Positions 29,113 through 37,584 of a stretch of DNA of 64,000 nt are shown here, piece by piece. The notes beneath the pieces are model-generated. The model made no database searches. It saw only the letters and a program-made list of their open reading frames with translations, and had not been told where the DNA came from. How positions within the stretch are numbered: position 1 is the stretch's first letter; every line of letters begins with the position of its first letter. Position numbers and translations under genes: made by a program. Source of the DNA: Formosa sp. Hel1_31_208 (lineage in GTDB: Bacteria; Bacteroidota; Bacteroidia; Flavobacteriales; Flavobacteriaceae); the NCBI RefSeq assembly GCF_900104785.1, contig NZ_LT629733.1, positions 342,501 to 406,500 of the forward strand. Reading direction: 5' to 3'.

Positions 29113-29495
29113 AAAAACGAGTCACAGGTATTGGTGGATTATTTTTTAAAACAAAAGATCCAAAAGCATCAAAAGATTGGTACAAAAATCATTTAGGATT
29201 CAATACCGATGATTACGGTTGTACCTTTTGGTGGAAAGACAAAGATGGTAAAGATTGCTCAACACAATGGAGTCCTTTTAAAGATGACACTAAATACTTT
29301 GACCCTTCTAAAAAAGGATTTATGTTCAATTATCGTGTTGAAAATTTAAAGGAACTATTAGTGACTTTAGAGGCAGAAGGTGTCACTATAGTAGGCGAAA
29401 TGCAAGAATATGAATATGGTAAGTTTGGTTGGATCTTAGATAATGAGGGCAATAAAATTGAACTTTGGGAGCCCGTAGACAAAGCCTTTCTCTAA
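29109..29495 (+). CDS. VOC superfamily (glyoxalase-like) protein
   Basis: 128 aa, two beta-alpha-beta-beta-beta modules of the vicinal oxygen chelate fold: the first around TGIGGLFFKTKDPKASKDWYKNHLGF, the second around GFMFNYRVENLKELLVTLEAEGV. The end has KFGWILDNEGNKIELWEP, whose Glu is a usual metal ligand. Could be a glyoxalase, dioxygenase or resistance protein; substrate not deducible. Joined to the DUF1801 gene by an ATGA overlap. Confidence 0.87.
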   Translation: MKKRVTGIGGLFFKTKDPKASKDWYKNHLGFNTDDYGCTFWWKDKDGKDCSTQWSPFKDDTKYFDPSKKGFMFNYRVENLKELLVTLEAEGVTIVGEMQEYEYGKFGWILDNEGNKIELWEPVDKAFL

Positions 29496-29612
29496 TGTTG
29501 TAACAAAGTGAGCAATATCGCTACTCATTAAGTAAACACCTATAATGAGCGAAAACAATAAATGTAATTGCTTGATTTTTAGTAACTTTATAATATAATA
29601 AAACTAATTGAT

Positions 29613-30122
29613 ATGTCTGATGATAGTAAAAGTTTAAGCGATGACCTTAACGAAATGTTAGGTGATGCCAAAGAAGGCGCAAAAAAAGCTGCCGATAAAG
29701 TAAGTGAAAAAGCTAGTGAGTTTGCCGATGAGGCCAAGGAATTCGCAGGAGAAGCTAAGGAGAAAGCTTCAGAATTTTCAAAAGAGGCAAAAGCTTCTGC
29801 AAAAGAGTTTGCTGATGACGCCAAAGAAGTTTTTAGTGACGGAAAAAATGTAGCAGTTATTGCGCATCTAACGCTAATTGGATGGGTAATTGCATTGGTA
29901 ATGAACAATAATAATAAAACTGAATTTGGCTCTTTTTATATTCGACAATATCTAGGGTTTTTATTATTAAGTCTACTGGTAATCATACCGTTTTTAGGTT
30001 GGATACTAGGCGTTGTTATTTTTGTAGCTTGGATTATGAGTTTAGTAAGTGCTTTAGGCGGGAAAATGCAACCATCATTTCTACTTGGTAAACAATTCCA
30101 AGAGTGGTTTAAAACGTTATAA
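29613..30122 (+). CDS. LEA-like amphipathic repeat fused to small membrane domain
   Basis: 169 aa in two parts. Residues 1-85 are a highly charged Ala/Glu/Lys-rich helix with (S/K)EF landmarks at spacings of 7, 11, 11 and 8 residues (ASEFADEAKEF, AGEAKEKASEF, SKEAKASAKEF), resembling the 11-mer repeats of group 3 LEA and apolipoproteins. Residues 88-169 carry about two or three hydrophobic helices and resemble the DUF4870 type (VAVIAHLTLIGWVIAL, IRQYLGFLLLSLLVIIPFLGW). The N-terminal helix could lie along a membrane or protect proteins under stress (inference). Single-gene unit followed by a short hairpin. Confidence 0.75.
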   Translation: MSDDSKSLSDDLNEMLGDAKEGAKKAADKVSEKASEFADEAKEFAGEAKEKASEFSKEAKASAKEFADDAKEVFSDGKNVAVIAHLTLIGWVIALVMNNNNKTEFGSFYIRQYLGFLLLSLLVIIPFLGWILGVVIFVAWIMSLVSALGGKMQPSFLLGKQFQEWFKTL

Positions 30123-30128
30123 TATAAA

Positions 30129-30154
30129 TGCCAGGTTTATCAATCTGGCTTTTA
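30129..30154 (+). terminator. Probable weak intrinsic terminator
   Basis: GCCAG (30130-30134) pairs with CTGGC (30145-30149), followed by only four T. It sits just after the LEA-like gene and before the arsR promoter. Confidence 0.5.
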
Positions 30155-30161
30155 AATTGTT

Positions 30162-30197
30162 ATTATTATCGTAATATTGCAATATTACGATAATAAT
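30162..30197. promoter_or_regulatory. Perfect 36-bp palindromic operator of ArsR
   Basis: ATTATTATCGTAATATTG (30162-30179) is exactly the reverse complement of the next 18 bases, with the symmetry centre between 30179 and 30180. The inner CGTAATATTG/CAATATTACG resembles ArsR/SmtB operators. It ends 3 bp before the -7 element and overlaps the -33 region of the arsR promoter, so binding would block transcription of arsR and the DUF6428 gene (inference). Confidence 0.85.
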
Positions 30198-30208
30198 CAA
30201 TACATTTG
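30177..30208 (+). promoter_or_regulatory. arsR promoter (TTG ... TACATTTG)
   Basis: -7 element TACATTTG (30201-30208) matches TAnnTTTG exactly. A TTG at 30177-30179, 21 nt upstream, serves as the -33 element and lies at the centre of the palindrome. The predicted start of transcription is roughly 10-15 nt before the arsR ATG, giving a very short leader. Confidence 0.8.
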
Positions 30209-30225
30209 TAGACAAACCAATTCTT

Positions 30226-30549
30226 ATGGGAGTTACAAAGCAATTTATTTTTCCAGATAATATCAATGAAATTGCAATGCTTGCAAAAGTATTTGCTCAT
30301 CCTGCGCGTTTGGCTATTTTAAAATACATTAGCGAGCAAGACGGTTGTATCTGCAATGATTTAGTCGATGAAATAGGCTTGTCTCAAGCTACAATCTCTC
30401 AACATTTATCGGTCATTGGTGATAGTGGATTATTAAAAGGAACTTTTGAAGGTAAGAAAAAATGTTACTGTATAAATGTTGAACGATTTAGTGAGATTCA
30501 ACTTTTACTGAACTCTTTCTTAAACAATACTAAATCCAACTGCTGCTAA
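30226..30549 (+). CDS. arsR: ArsR family metalloregulator
   Basis: 107 aa winged-helix repressor. HTH around LSQATISQHLSVIGDSGLLKG; the segment LAKVFAHPARLAILKYI is typical of ArsR/SmtB. Cysteines lie at 41 and 43 (GCICND, near the position of the As(III)-binding CxC of classical ArsR), at 80 and 82 (KCYCIN) and in a C-terminal Cys106-Cys107 pair, so a thiophilic metalloid such as As(III) is the likely ligand. Preceded by a perfect palindromic operator and followed 40 bp later by a DUF6428 gene, its usual partner. No arsenate reductase or ACR3 efflux gene follows. Confidence 0.88.
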   Translation: MGVTKQFIFPDNINEIAMLAKVFAHPARLAILKYISEQDGCICNDLVDEIGLSQATISQHLSVIGDSGLLKGTFEGKKKCYCINVERFSEIQLLLNSFLNNTKSNCC

Positions 30550-30589
30550 CATTAAAAGTATCAAATCATCCTAATAAAACTCATATAAA

Positions 30590-31087
30590 ATGAAAACACA
30601 AGACTTATTCTCATTACTAGAACAACATAAAGACAAGGCTTTACTATTTGAGTACGCTCCAAATTGCTTTGTTGGAACCAACTATCACATTACTGAAGTT
30701 AAACACATAACTATTGATTCTGTAGATTGTGGCGCTCAAACAGACTCTTGGAAAGAAACCATCATTCAACTCTGGGAAAGCCCCAATGACATTGAAAATA
30801 GTAAACATATGTCTGTACTTAAAGCTTTAGGTATTCTAAAGAAAGTAGGTCAAATGAAACCCTATATTCTCAATGCGGAAGTGAAATTTGAATACAGTAA
30901 TAGTTCATTTCATACTGCTCAATTGTTTGTAAATCAATCTAAAATAGATGACGGAAAACTAATCATACAACTAGGAATAGAAAAAACCGATTGCAAAGCA
31001 AAAGATACTTGTGGCATCGCTGAACCAGCAATGGAACAAGAAACCCAAGATGAACCTTGCTGCTCTCCAACTGGCAACTGTTGTTAA
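30590..31087 (+). CDS. DUF6428 family protein with cysteine-rich tail
   Basis: 165 aa. The N-terminal 125 residues match DUF6428 (FVGTNYHITEVKHITIDSVDCG; KAQ-like QTDSWKETIIQLWE), a family usually found next to arsR in Bacteroidota and of unknown function. The last 35 residues add six cysteines, including two CC pairs (PCCSPTGNCC at the end). This resembles a metallothionein-like or metalloid-binding tail (inference). Co-transcribed with arsR and probably ended by the hairpin at 31150. Confidence 0.8.
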   Translation: MKTQDLFSLLEQHKDKALLFEYAPNCFVGTNYHITEVKHITIDSVDCGAQTDSWKETIIQLWESPNDIENSKHMSVLKALGILKKVGQMKPYILNAEVKFEYSNSSFHTAQLFVNQSKIDDGKLIIQLGIEKTDCKAKDTCGIAEPAMEQETQDEPCCSPTGNCC

Positions 31088-31149
31088 TTAGCATACCTGT
31101 CATATATTCTTGAAATTCTTGGCGAAGGCAGATGCCTTATGACTAGCTT

Positions 31150-31187
31150 CACCATTTTTCCTAAGGAAAAGTATGAGGTGTTTTTAA
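31150..31187 (+). terminator. Probable terminator of the arsR-DUF6428 operon
   Basis: Inner stem TTTTCCT (31156-31162)/AGGAAAA (31164-31170) and outer CACC (31150-31153)/GGTG (31177-31180), followed by TTTTT. Stem bulges and a single-base inner loop make it imperfect. Confidence 0.45.
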
Positions 31188-31240
31188 AAAGCTCGCAATG
31201 AGATTAGAGCCTTCTTCAAGGATTGTGTTGAAATCTACTT

Positions 31241-32302
31241 TTAAATGTCTATGGCAAAATCTAAAGGAAGCATGTCGCCAATTCTTAAATTAGACATGTA
31301 TCCTACGAAATAGAATGCACCAATAGGGCTATAATTTCCATATTGATCTATAGTTATAATCGTATTATAATATGATTTCTGTGTTTGTTTATCCTTATCA
31401 CCACTTGAGTGTTTTATAGATTTCCTCAGGCCTGATTGATAATCTCTATTATAAACAACACTTAATGGCAGCCTTAATTTGACAGCAAACTTAACAGTGT
31501 CTTCAAGAGCTCTCACTGAAATATATTTTGAAGCATCAACCTTAAACCCATTAGTAAAAACTTGATAGCCTTCATCTTCCAGACGACTATTTGATAGCGC
31601 TCTCATAAAATGTAAAACAGAACCTTTATAGGTGCTGTCCCTTTGTACATGAGATGTTTCTTTATTTTTCAGCAAGTCCTTAAAAAAGGTTGTACCAGTA
31701 TAAATGACAGATTCAATTCTATAGATTTCCTTTTTAATATTCACATATCTGAAATCTATTACAAAGTCTTTTATTTCAAACTGAATTTGATATTGAAGAT
31801 TTTCATTTTTAATACTAATGGGTTTGGTAGAAGACGCAACCAACTGTTTAGTAGATTTATTAAATCTAAGAATAAGATCATCCTCATTCAAAATGGTACA
31901 AGATGCTCCATTCTCAGATTGTCCTAAAAATTGTTCCTTAAAATATTTCAGCTTTAAAGCTTTTGACATCCCATCATAAGATGTAATAACGACTTCATCT
32001 AACTGACTAGTAGTAGGGACTAATAAAACTTTATAGAATGTTTTTGAATTATAGTTCGTTAAGAACACTTTTTCATAACCTAAAAAAGAAATGATTAAAG
32101 GTGAGTTGACGCCTTCTCTTTTGTCAATTTCAAATTCGCCTTTTTCATTAGTTGTTGTCCCTATTGTCGTATTATCAAAATAGACCGCAACTGTTTCAAT
32201 AGGTAAATTGGTTTTTACATCCAGCACGATGCCTTTAATACTTTGAGAAAATGAATAGGCTGAAAACAGAAAACTAATAAAGACAACTATACTATGCTTC
32301 AT
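31241..32302 (-). CDS. Exported protein with carboxypeptidase-regulatory-like domain
   Basis: 353 aa. Signal peptide MKHSIVVFISFLFSAYSFSQ, then a CarboxypepD_reg-like/CNA-B-type beta sandwich (about 20-105; SIKGIVLDVKTNLPIETVAVYFDNT, TNEKGEFEID, ISFLGYEKVFL), as found at the start of TonB-dependent receptors. The remaining 250 residues are beta-rich with no TonB barrel and are otherwise unrecognised, similar in layout to other flavobacterial stand-alone proteins of this kind. Probably periplasmic or attached to the outer membrane. Its start overlaps the end of olsF by 11 bp, so it is the last gene of that operon. Confidence 0.8.
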   Translation of the reverse strand: MKHSIVVFISFLFSAYSFSQSIKGIVLDVKTNLPIETVAVYFDNTTIGTTTNEKGEFEIDKREGVNSPLIISFLGYEKVFLTNYNSKTFYKVLLVPTTSQLDEVVITSYDGMSKALKLKYFKEQFLGQSENGASCTILNEDDLILRFNKSTKQLVASSTKPISIKNENLQYQIQFEIKDFVIDFRYVNIKKEIYRIESVIYTGTTFFKDLLKNKETSHVQRDSTYKGSVLHFMRALSNSRLEDEGYQVFTNGFKVDASKYISVRALEDTVKFAVKLRLPLSVVYNRDYQSGLRKSIKHSSGDKDKQTQKSYYNTIITIDQYGNYSPIGAFYFVGYMSNLRIGDMLPLDFAIDI

Positions 32303-34124
32303 TATTATTTGAGAATTTTCGTTCCAACTCTGCTTGAAACTCCTCCATTACAGGTTTTACTGTGCTTTCAGGAAGATCGGCTATTTTAATATACATCAAA
32401 CCATCAACTGAATTATTGAATAAAGGATCAACATTAAACGCCACAAGCTTTGCATTTTGTTTGATATACTTTTTTAGTAATACGGGTAAACGCAATGCTC
32501 CAGGTTCTATCTCATCAATGATTTTATCAAATTTATTCAAATCCGCTTCTGTCGCATCAAACACAAAATCTTTATCGGCATCTTTTAATATGACCTTAAA
32601 CTCTTTTTTGGGATGCACATACTGAGCGACATAAGGATCGTAGTAATGTGATTTCATAAACTCTATCATTAATGACTTTGAGAAATTTGAAAACTGATTA
32701 CTAATACTCACACCGCCTATAAGGTATTTGTGTTCTGGATATCGTAATGTGGTATGTACGATACCTTTCCAGAGTAAAAATAAAGGCATTGGTTTTTGCT
32801 GGTATTCCTTAATAATAAACGCTCTTCCCATTTCTATAGATTCGCTCATCATTTTATACAATTCAGGTTCAAACCTAAACAGATCTTGAAGATAAAACCC
32901 ATCTATTCCGTAACGGGCATAAATCTTTGAGCCTAATCCCATTCTGTAGGCGCCAGCCAATTGTTTAGTCTCTGTATCCCATAAAAACATATGGTGATAA
33001 TAAGTGTCAAAACTATCTAAATCTATGGCTTCGTTTGTCCCTTCTCCTATTGCTCTAAATGTAATTTCCCGCAATCGCCCAATTTCATGAAGAATATTTG
33101 GTATGAGTTCTGCTGACGTTAAATATACTTCATAGTTTTTACTAACAAGCAGCCTGAAATCACCAGAGCGTAAAGCTTCAACCTCTGAGGCCATCTTTTC
33201 AGAACTTACTGAACCTACAATCCGTTTTGGAGGTTTAGCTGGAGGCTTTAAAGTATTTGAAATATTATCTAAGATCTTAGGTTTAGTATCGAAAGCATTA
33301 GATAACATGTAGGTTTTTCGTCTAAGAAATTCAGAAAAATCAGCAATTGTTGTTTGCTCTTTCTGATCATTTACTGAAATAGGCTTCCCTATTCTCACCT
33401 TAATTATTCGGTTTTTTTGTGTTAATAATTCCGAAGGTAACTTAGCAGTTCTAAACGTATCACTAATCTTCGAAAGTTTATAAAAAAGCTTGCTATTTTT
33501 AGCATGGAAATAAATAGGGACGACTGGTACTTCGGCCTTCTTAATTAGTTTCATAGCAGCTTCCTCCCATGGTTTATCAACTACCAGCTTTCCATCTCTA
33601 TAGGTAGAAACCTCTCCCGCCGGAAAAATCCCCAAAGGATGACCATCTCTCAAATGTAATATGGCATTTTTAAATCCTGTCACACTTGATTTGACATCCT
33701 TTCGGTCTTCAAAAGGGTTTACAGGCATAATATATGGCTTCAAGGGCTCTATTCTATGCAGTAGAAAATTAGCAATAATTTTAAAGTCTTGGCGTTGCTC
33801 AATCATGAGCTTTAATAGCAATATCCCATCAATACCTCCAAGTGGATGATTAGATACTGTAATATAAGGACCTTCTTTAGGCAAGCGCTTTAAATCTTCT
33901 TCTGGAATTTCAAATTTTATTTGAAAATCATCTAAAATCCCATTTAAAAACTCTCCATCACTCAAATGCTTATTGCGCTTATAGACTTTATTAAGCGTTG
34001 ATATCTTTAACACCTTCATTAACAACCATCCAATAAAGGTGCCTAAAAAACCGTATTTATCAGCTTTAATTGCTTTAGAAACTTCTTTTGCGTTAACTAA
34101 TCCTGTATCTTGTTGTTTGGTCAT
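32292..34124 (-). CDS. olsF: Bifunctional O-/N-acyltransferase, OlsF-type aminolipid synthase
   Basis: 610 aa with two fused domains. N-terminal PlsC-like acyltransferase: SNHPLGGIDG with His93 and Asp99 (H-x5-D rather than the usual H-x4-D) and FPAGEVST (167-174). C-terminal GNAT-type N-acyltransferase (about 320-560; YEVYLTSAELIPNILHEIGRLREITFR, AGAYRMGLG, ELYKMMSESIEMGRAFI). This domain order is that of OlsF, the bifunctional ornithine-lipid synthase described from Serratia and Flavobacterium johnsoniae; the amino acid could instead be glycine as in Bacteroides GlsA/GlsB lipids. Membrane-associated, acyl-ACP dependent by family. In an operon with aspartate kinase. Confidence 0.82.
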   Translation of the reverse strand: MTKQQDTGLVNAKEVSKAIKADKYGFLGTFIGWLLMKVLKISTLNKVYKRNKHLSDGEFLNGILDDFQIKFEIPEEDLKRLPKEGPYITVSNHPLGGIDGILLLKLMIEQRQDFKIIANFLLHRIEPLKPYIMPVNPFEDRKDVKSSVTGFKNAILHLRDGHPLGIFPAGEVSTYRDGKLVVDKPWEEAAMKLIKKAEVPVVPIYFHAKNSKLFYKLSKISDTFRTAKLPSELLTQKNRIIKVRIGKPISVNDQKEQTTIADFSEFLRRKTYMLSNAFDTKPKILDNISNTLKPPAKPPKRIVGSVSSEKMASEVEALRSGDFRLLVSKNYEVYLTSAELIPNILHEIGRLREITFRAIGEGTNEAIDLDSFDTYYHHMFLWDTETKQLAGAYRMGLGSKIYARYGIDGFYLQDLFRFEPELYKMMSESIEMGRAFIIKEYQQKPMPLFLLWKGIVHTTLRYPEHKYLIGGVSISNQFSNFSKSLMIEFMKSHYYDPYVAQYVHPKKEFKVILKDADKDFVFDATEADLNKFDKIIDEIEPGALRLPVLLKKYIKQNAKLVAFNVDPLFNNSVDGLMYIKIADLPESTVKPVMEEFQAELERKFSNNNEA

Positions 34125-34146
34125 GACTGTAAATGTACTAAATAAA

Positions 34147-35397
34147 CTATTTAGTTACTATCTGTATGGTTTCCTGTGTTAACTGTTTTAAAAGCAATTC
34201 TTTACCCGTTTCTAACGAAGAAACAGCTTGTTCGTTATAGTGTCTTATAGTATACAGATTCACGTTTTCATAACATGTTACTTTAAATTTTGCCTTTAAA
34301 TGCTGAAGTAAACGTTCAAGGTTACTATATGAGTTTTCAAAACAAACCGAAAAACTAATGGCAGAATTTTGTATCACGTCAACTTTCATTTTATACAAAT
34401 GCAATAATTTAAAGATCTGACTAATGTTTTCCTCTACGATATAACTAAAATCTAATGATGATAATGAGATTAATACCTGATTCTTCTTTACGATAAAACA
34501 AGGAATATCTGGATCTAACCCTACCCCTTTACCTACCATTGTACCCTCATTTTTAGGGTTTAAAAACGATTTTACAAAAAGAGGTATTTCTTTTTGTTGC
34601 AGCGGCTGTAGTGTCTTGGGGTGTATCACTGAAGCTCCATAAAAGGCCAATTCTATAGCTTCTCTATACGAGATACTATGAAGCAGTTGCGCGTTTTCAA
34701 AATAACGAGGATCGGCATTCAAAATCCCTGGTACATCCTTCCAAATTGTAACGCTTTCCGCATTTAAACAATACCCAAAAATGGCTGCAGTATAATCACT
34801 TCCTTCCCTGCCTAAAGTTGTGGTAAAATTATTGGAATTACTTCCCAAAAACCCCTGTGTGATATTAAGTATTTTAGTGTCAAAACACTCCTTTATATTT
34901 GTTTGCGTTTGCTCCCAATTGACATTAGCTCGTCGGTAATAATCATCTGTTTTAATGAACTCCCTAACATCTAACCAATTATTTTTAATACCAATATCAT
35001 TTAGGTAAGCGCTAATGATAGTGGTAGATGTCAACTCGCCATAACCAATGACTTGATCATAAACAAAATTATAATCAGGAGATTTATTTCGTCTTAAAAA
35101 ATGGTCTAAGTCTTCAAAGAAGGATGCAACTTTTTTAAATATTGCATGTTGTGTGTTCTCAAAAAGGTCTAATAAAATTTCATTGTGATATTTTTTAACC
35201 TCTTGAATTGAGCTTTGGAGTTCGGCTTTATTATCAAAGTAGTTTTTGATGACGAGTTCAAGTGCATTTGTGGTTTTTCCCATTGCTGAAACCACAACAA
35301 GTGTATTAGTGTATCCGACTTGTTGTAGGACTGATGCCAAGTTTTTGACTCCTTCAGCATTTTTTACCGAAGCACCTCCAAATTTGAATATTTGCAT
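34147..35397 (-). CDS. Aspartate kinase
   Basis: 416 aa monofunctional aspartokinase, the first step of the lysine/threonine/methionine/diaminopimelate pathway. The N-terminal FKFGGASV is the KFGG(T/A)S nucleotide/substrate motif. GREGSDYTAAIFGYCL and ITIWKDVPGILNADPRYF-like VTIWKDVPGILNADPRYF mark the catalytic core. The C-terminal 120 residues contain a divergent ACT pair (about 300-400), so feedback control is likely. It starts 1 bp after the upstream GNAT gene ends and is followed by olsF. Confidence 0.9.
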   Translation of the reverse strand: MQIFKFGGASVKNAEGVKNLASVLQQVGYTNTLVVVSAMGKTTNALELVIKNYFDNKAELQSSIQEVKKYHNEILLDLFENTQHAIFKKVASFFEDLDHFLRRNKSPDYNFVYDQVIGYGELTSTTIISAYLNDIGIKNNWLDVREFIKTDDYYRRANVNWEQTQTNIKECFDTKILNITQGFLGSNSNNFTTTLGREGSDYTAAIFGYCLNAESVTIWKDVPGILNADPRYFENAQLLHSISYREAIELAFYGASVIHPKTLQPLQQKEIPLFVKSFLNPKNEGTMVGKGVGLDPDIPCFIVKKNQVLISLSSLDFSYIVEENISQIFKLLHLYKMKVDVIQNSAISFSVCFENSYSNLERLLQHLKAKFKVTCYENVNLYTIRHYNEQAVSSLETGKELLLKQLTQETIQIVTK

Positions 35398-35398
35398 A

Positions 35399-35878
35399 CT
35401 ATATATTTGCTATATATGTTTCTATTTCTTGTTCATTAAGTTGAACAAGATCCCAATCTCGCTTCACAATTGCTCCTTTTTTTTCGTAAAATCGAATTGC
35501 TAACTCATTCCAATCTAATACTTCCCATCCAATGCGTTTAACGCCTCGACTATGACCATATTTTACAACGTGATCCAAGAGTGCAGTTCCTAATCCCGCA
35601 CCTCTCATAGTTTGCGTAACCACTAAGTCTTCAAGGTGGAGCACAGGACCCTTCCAAGTAGAAAAACGTTCGTAAACTAAAGCCATCCCTTGTATAATTC
35701 CATCGTGTTCAGCAACAAAACATTGAAATTTAGGATGATCTCCAAAACCATGGGTTACCAAATCGTCAACCGTTACTTTCACAGCATCTGGTTCTTTTTC
35801 AAAAATAGCGAGCTCATAAATAAGGTCTAATACTTTGGACATGTCATTTTTAGTCGCTTGTCTGATAGAAAATGTCAT
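35399..35878 (-). CDS. GNAT family N-acetyltransferase, SSAT-like
   Basis: 159 aa. Resembles diamine/spermidine acetyltransferase-type GNATs: IRQATKNDMSKVLDLIYELAIFEK at the start, HLEDLVVTQTMRGAGLGTALLDHV with the acetyl-CoA loop R-G-A-G-L-G, and the C-terminal WEVLDWNELAIRFYEKKGA. The substrate is an amine, but which one cannot be decided. First gene of the minus-strand unit GNAT - aspartate kinase - olsF - exported protein, divergent from fbp. Confidence 0.87.
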   Translation of the reverse strand: MTFSIRQATKNDMSKVLDLIYELAIFEKEPDAVKVTVDDLVTHGFGDHPKFQCFVAEHDGIIQGMALVYERFSTWKGPVLHLEDLVVTQTMRGAGLGTALLDHVVKYGHSRGVKRIGWEVLDWNELAIRFYEKKGAIVKRDWDLVQLNEQEIETYIANI

Positions 35879-35994
35879 AGAATTTCTTTAGTTCAAAGAT
35901 AGTTTAAAACTTCAAATTTTTATCATATAATAATTTTCCGAAAACGTTGTAGTTGATTAAAAAAATGAGATATTTGCAAAAACAACCCAACTTC

Positions 35995-37017
35995 ATGTCT
36001 CAAAAGAATCAAACTCTTGGTGAATTCATCATTGAAAATCAATCTTCTTTTAAATACACTTCTGGCGAGTTATCACGTCTCATAAACTCCATTCGATTAG
36101 CTGCAAAAGTTGTTAATCATGAAGTTAATAAAGCAGGTTTAGTTGATATCATTGGAGTTGCTGGAGATATCAATATTCAAGGTGAAGATCAGCAAAAATT
36201 GGATGTTTACGCTAATGACAAGTTCATTCAAACCATGACCAAGCGAAATATTGTTTGTGGCATTGCTAGTGAAGAGGAAGACGATTTTATTTCTATCAAT
36301 AGTCAAGATGAGAATCATCAAAATAAATACGTTGTCTTAATTGATCCTTTAGATGGATCCTCAAATATTGATGTTAATGTTTCTGTAGGTACTATTTTCT
36401 CAATATACAGGCGCGTTACTCCTGTAGGTACTCCTGTAACCATTCAAGATTTCCTCCAAAAAGGAAACCAACAAGTCGCAGCAGGTTACATTATTTACGG
36501 AACATCAACAATGCTTGTATACACCACTGGAGATGGTGTAAACGGTTTTACGCTAAACCCAGCAATTGGAACATTTTATTTATCACATCCAAATATGGAG
36601 TTTCCAAAAAACGGTAAAATATATTCTGTGAATGAAGGGAATTATATCCACTTCCCACAAGGTATAAAAGATTATATCAAATACTGTCAAATGGAAGAAG
36701 GAGATCGACCATATACAAGTCGTTATATTGGTTCTTTAGTTTCTGATTTTCATAGAAATATGATTAAGGGTGGTATTTATATGTATCCAAAAAGTTCACT
36801 AAACTCTAACGGTAAGTTACGTTTGCTTTATGAATGCAATCCAATGGCTTTTATCGCTGAACAAGCTAATGGTAAAGCAAGTGATGGTTTCACTAAAATT
36901 ATGGATATCAAACCTACCGAACTACACCAGCGTGTTCCTTTTATTTGCGGAAGTAAAAACATGGTTGAGAAAGCTGAAGAATTTATGTTAAACGCACAAA
37001 AAAAAGCGACAAATTAA
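35995..37017 (+). CDS. fbp: Fructose-1,6-bisphosphatase, class I
   Basis: 340 aa from the ATG at 35995 ([16 protein letters not shown]). The longer frame upstream overlaps a -7-like promoter element (GATATTTG at about 35969), so it is unlikely to be translated. Gluconeogenic phosphatase. Motifs: [25 protein letters not shown], and the metal/phosphate site [26 protein letters not shown]; further [19 protein letters not shown] and [24 protein letters not shown]. Full length. Terminated by a hairpin that starts inside the last codons. Confidence 0.96.
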   Translation: MSQKNQTLGEFIIENQSSFKYTSGELSRLINSIRLAAKVVNHEVNKAGLVDIIGVAGDINIQGEDQQKLDVYANDKFIQTMTKRNIVCGIASEEEDDFISINSQDENHQNKYVVLIDPLDGSSNIDVNVSVGTIFSIYRRVTPVGTPVTIQDFLQKGNQQVAAGYIIYGTSTMLVYTTGDGVNGFTLNPAIGTFYLSHPNMEFPKNGKIYSVNEGNYIHFPQGIKDYIKYCQMEEGDRPYTSRYIGSLVSDFHRNMIKGGIYMYPKSSLNSNGKLRLLYECNPMAFIAEQANGKASDGFTKIMDIKPTELHQRVPFICGSKNMVEKAEEFMLNAQKKATN

Positions 37018-37034
37018 TAAATTATCGCTTTTTT
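37000..37034. terminator. Bidirectional terminator between fbp and terB
   Basis: AAAAAAGCGA (37000-37009) pairs with TCGCTTTTTT (37025-37034). The fbp stop codon lies in the loop, so the last fbp codons form the 5' arm. Confidence 0.8.
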
Positions 37035-37054
37035 AAGAGTTTTGAATTTGCAAA

Positions 37055-37486
37055 CTACTGATTCATGTTTTTCATACGCTCAGTAAACTCATCTAAATCT
37101 AATTCATAATGCACTAAGGTTAGTGCTTTATCTGTAATATATTTAACATTCTCCGGATTGAACCCTAAACCAATACATAGTTTTTCTAATAGGCTTACTT
37201 GGTTTGGTCCCTCTATGTGATCGGCCCATACCATACGCGCTAAATCATACAAGCGCTCTAAACGATGATCGTAAGATAATGGTGGATTGATTGGATGACT
37301 TCTATAATCTTTTAAAATCTGTTTATAATCGCTCTCTGTGATATCTAAACGTGTCGCTAAACGATCTAAAAATGCTTTTTCCGAGTCATTGATAATTCCA
37401 TCACTCATCGCAACTCTCACGATAGCTGCAAAATGGTCTTCATTACGCTTTTTAAATCCGCTTTCGAATAATTCTGAAAATGACAT
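37055..37486 (-). CDS. TerB-family protein
   Basis: 143 aa, all-helical. TerB/DjlA N-terminal-like fold: VRVAMSDGIINDSEKAFLDRLATRLDITESDY has the acidic turn typical of this metal-binding family (DGxIxxxE). Named for tellurite-resistance loci, but stand-alone TerB domains occur widely and no other ter gene is present here, so tellurite resistance should not be assumed. Cytosolic. Confidence 0.82.
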   Translation of the reverse strand: MSFSELFESGFKKRNEDHFAAIVRVAMSDGIINDSEKAFLDRLATRLDITESDYKQILKDYRSHPINPPLSYDHRLERLYDLARMVWADHIEGPNQVSLLEKLCIGLGFNPENVKYITDKALTLVHYELDLDEFTERMKNMNQ

Positions 37487-37560
37487 GTGTTTTGTTTTTT
37501 TAGTACCACAAAGATAGTTTTATTAATACATTTTAACAATATGCTATGGCACAAAAATTT

Positions 37561-37568
37561 TATATTTG
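37561..37568 (+). promoter_or_regulatory. -7 element upstream of mfd
   Basis: TATATTTG matches TAnnTTTG exactly, 17 nt before the mfd start codon, which would give a leader of only a few bases. No TTG at -33. Confidence 0.55.
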
Positions 37569-37584
37569 CACAAAATAAAATGTC

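Noticed and set aside
37055..37486. Tellurite resistance locus
   Set aside because: Only a stand-alone TerB domain is present; no terC, terD or terZ genes nearby.
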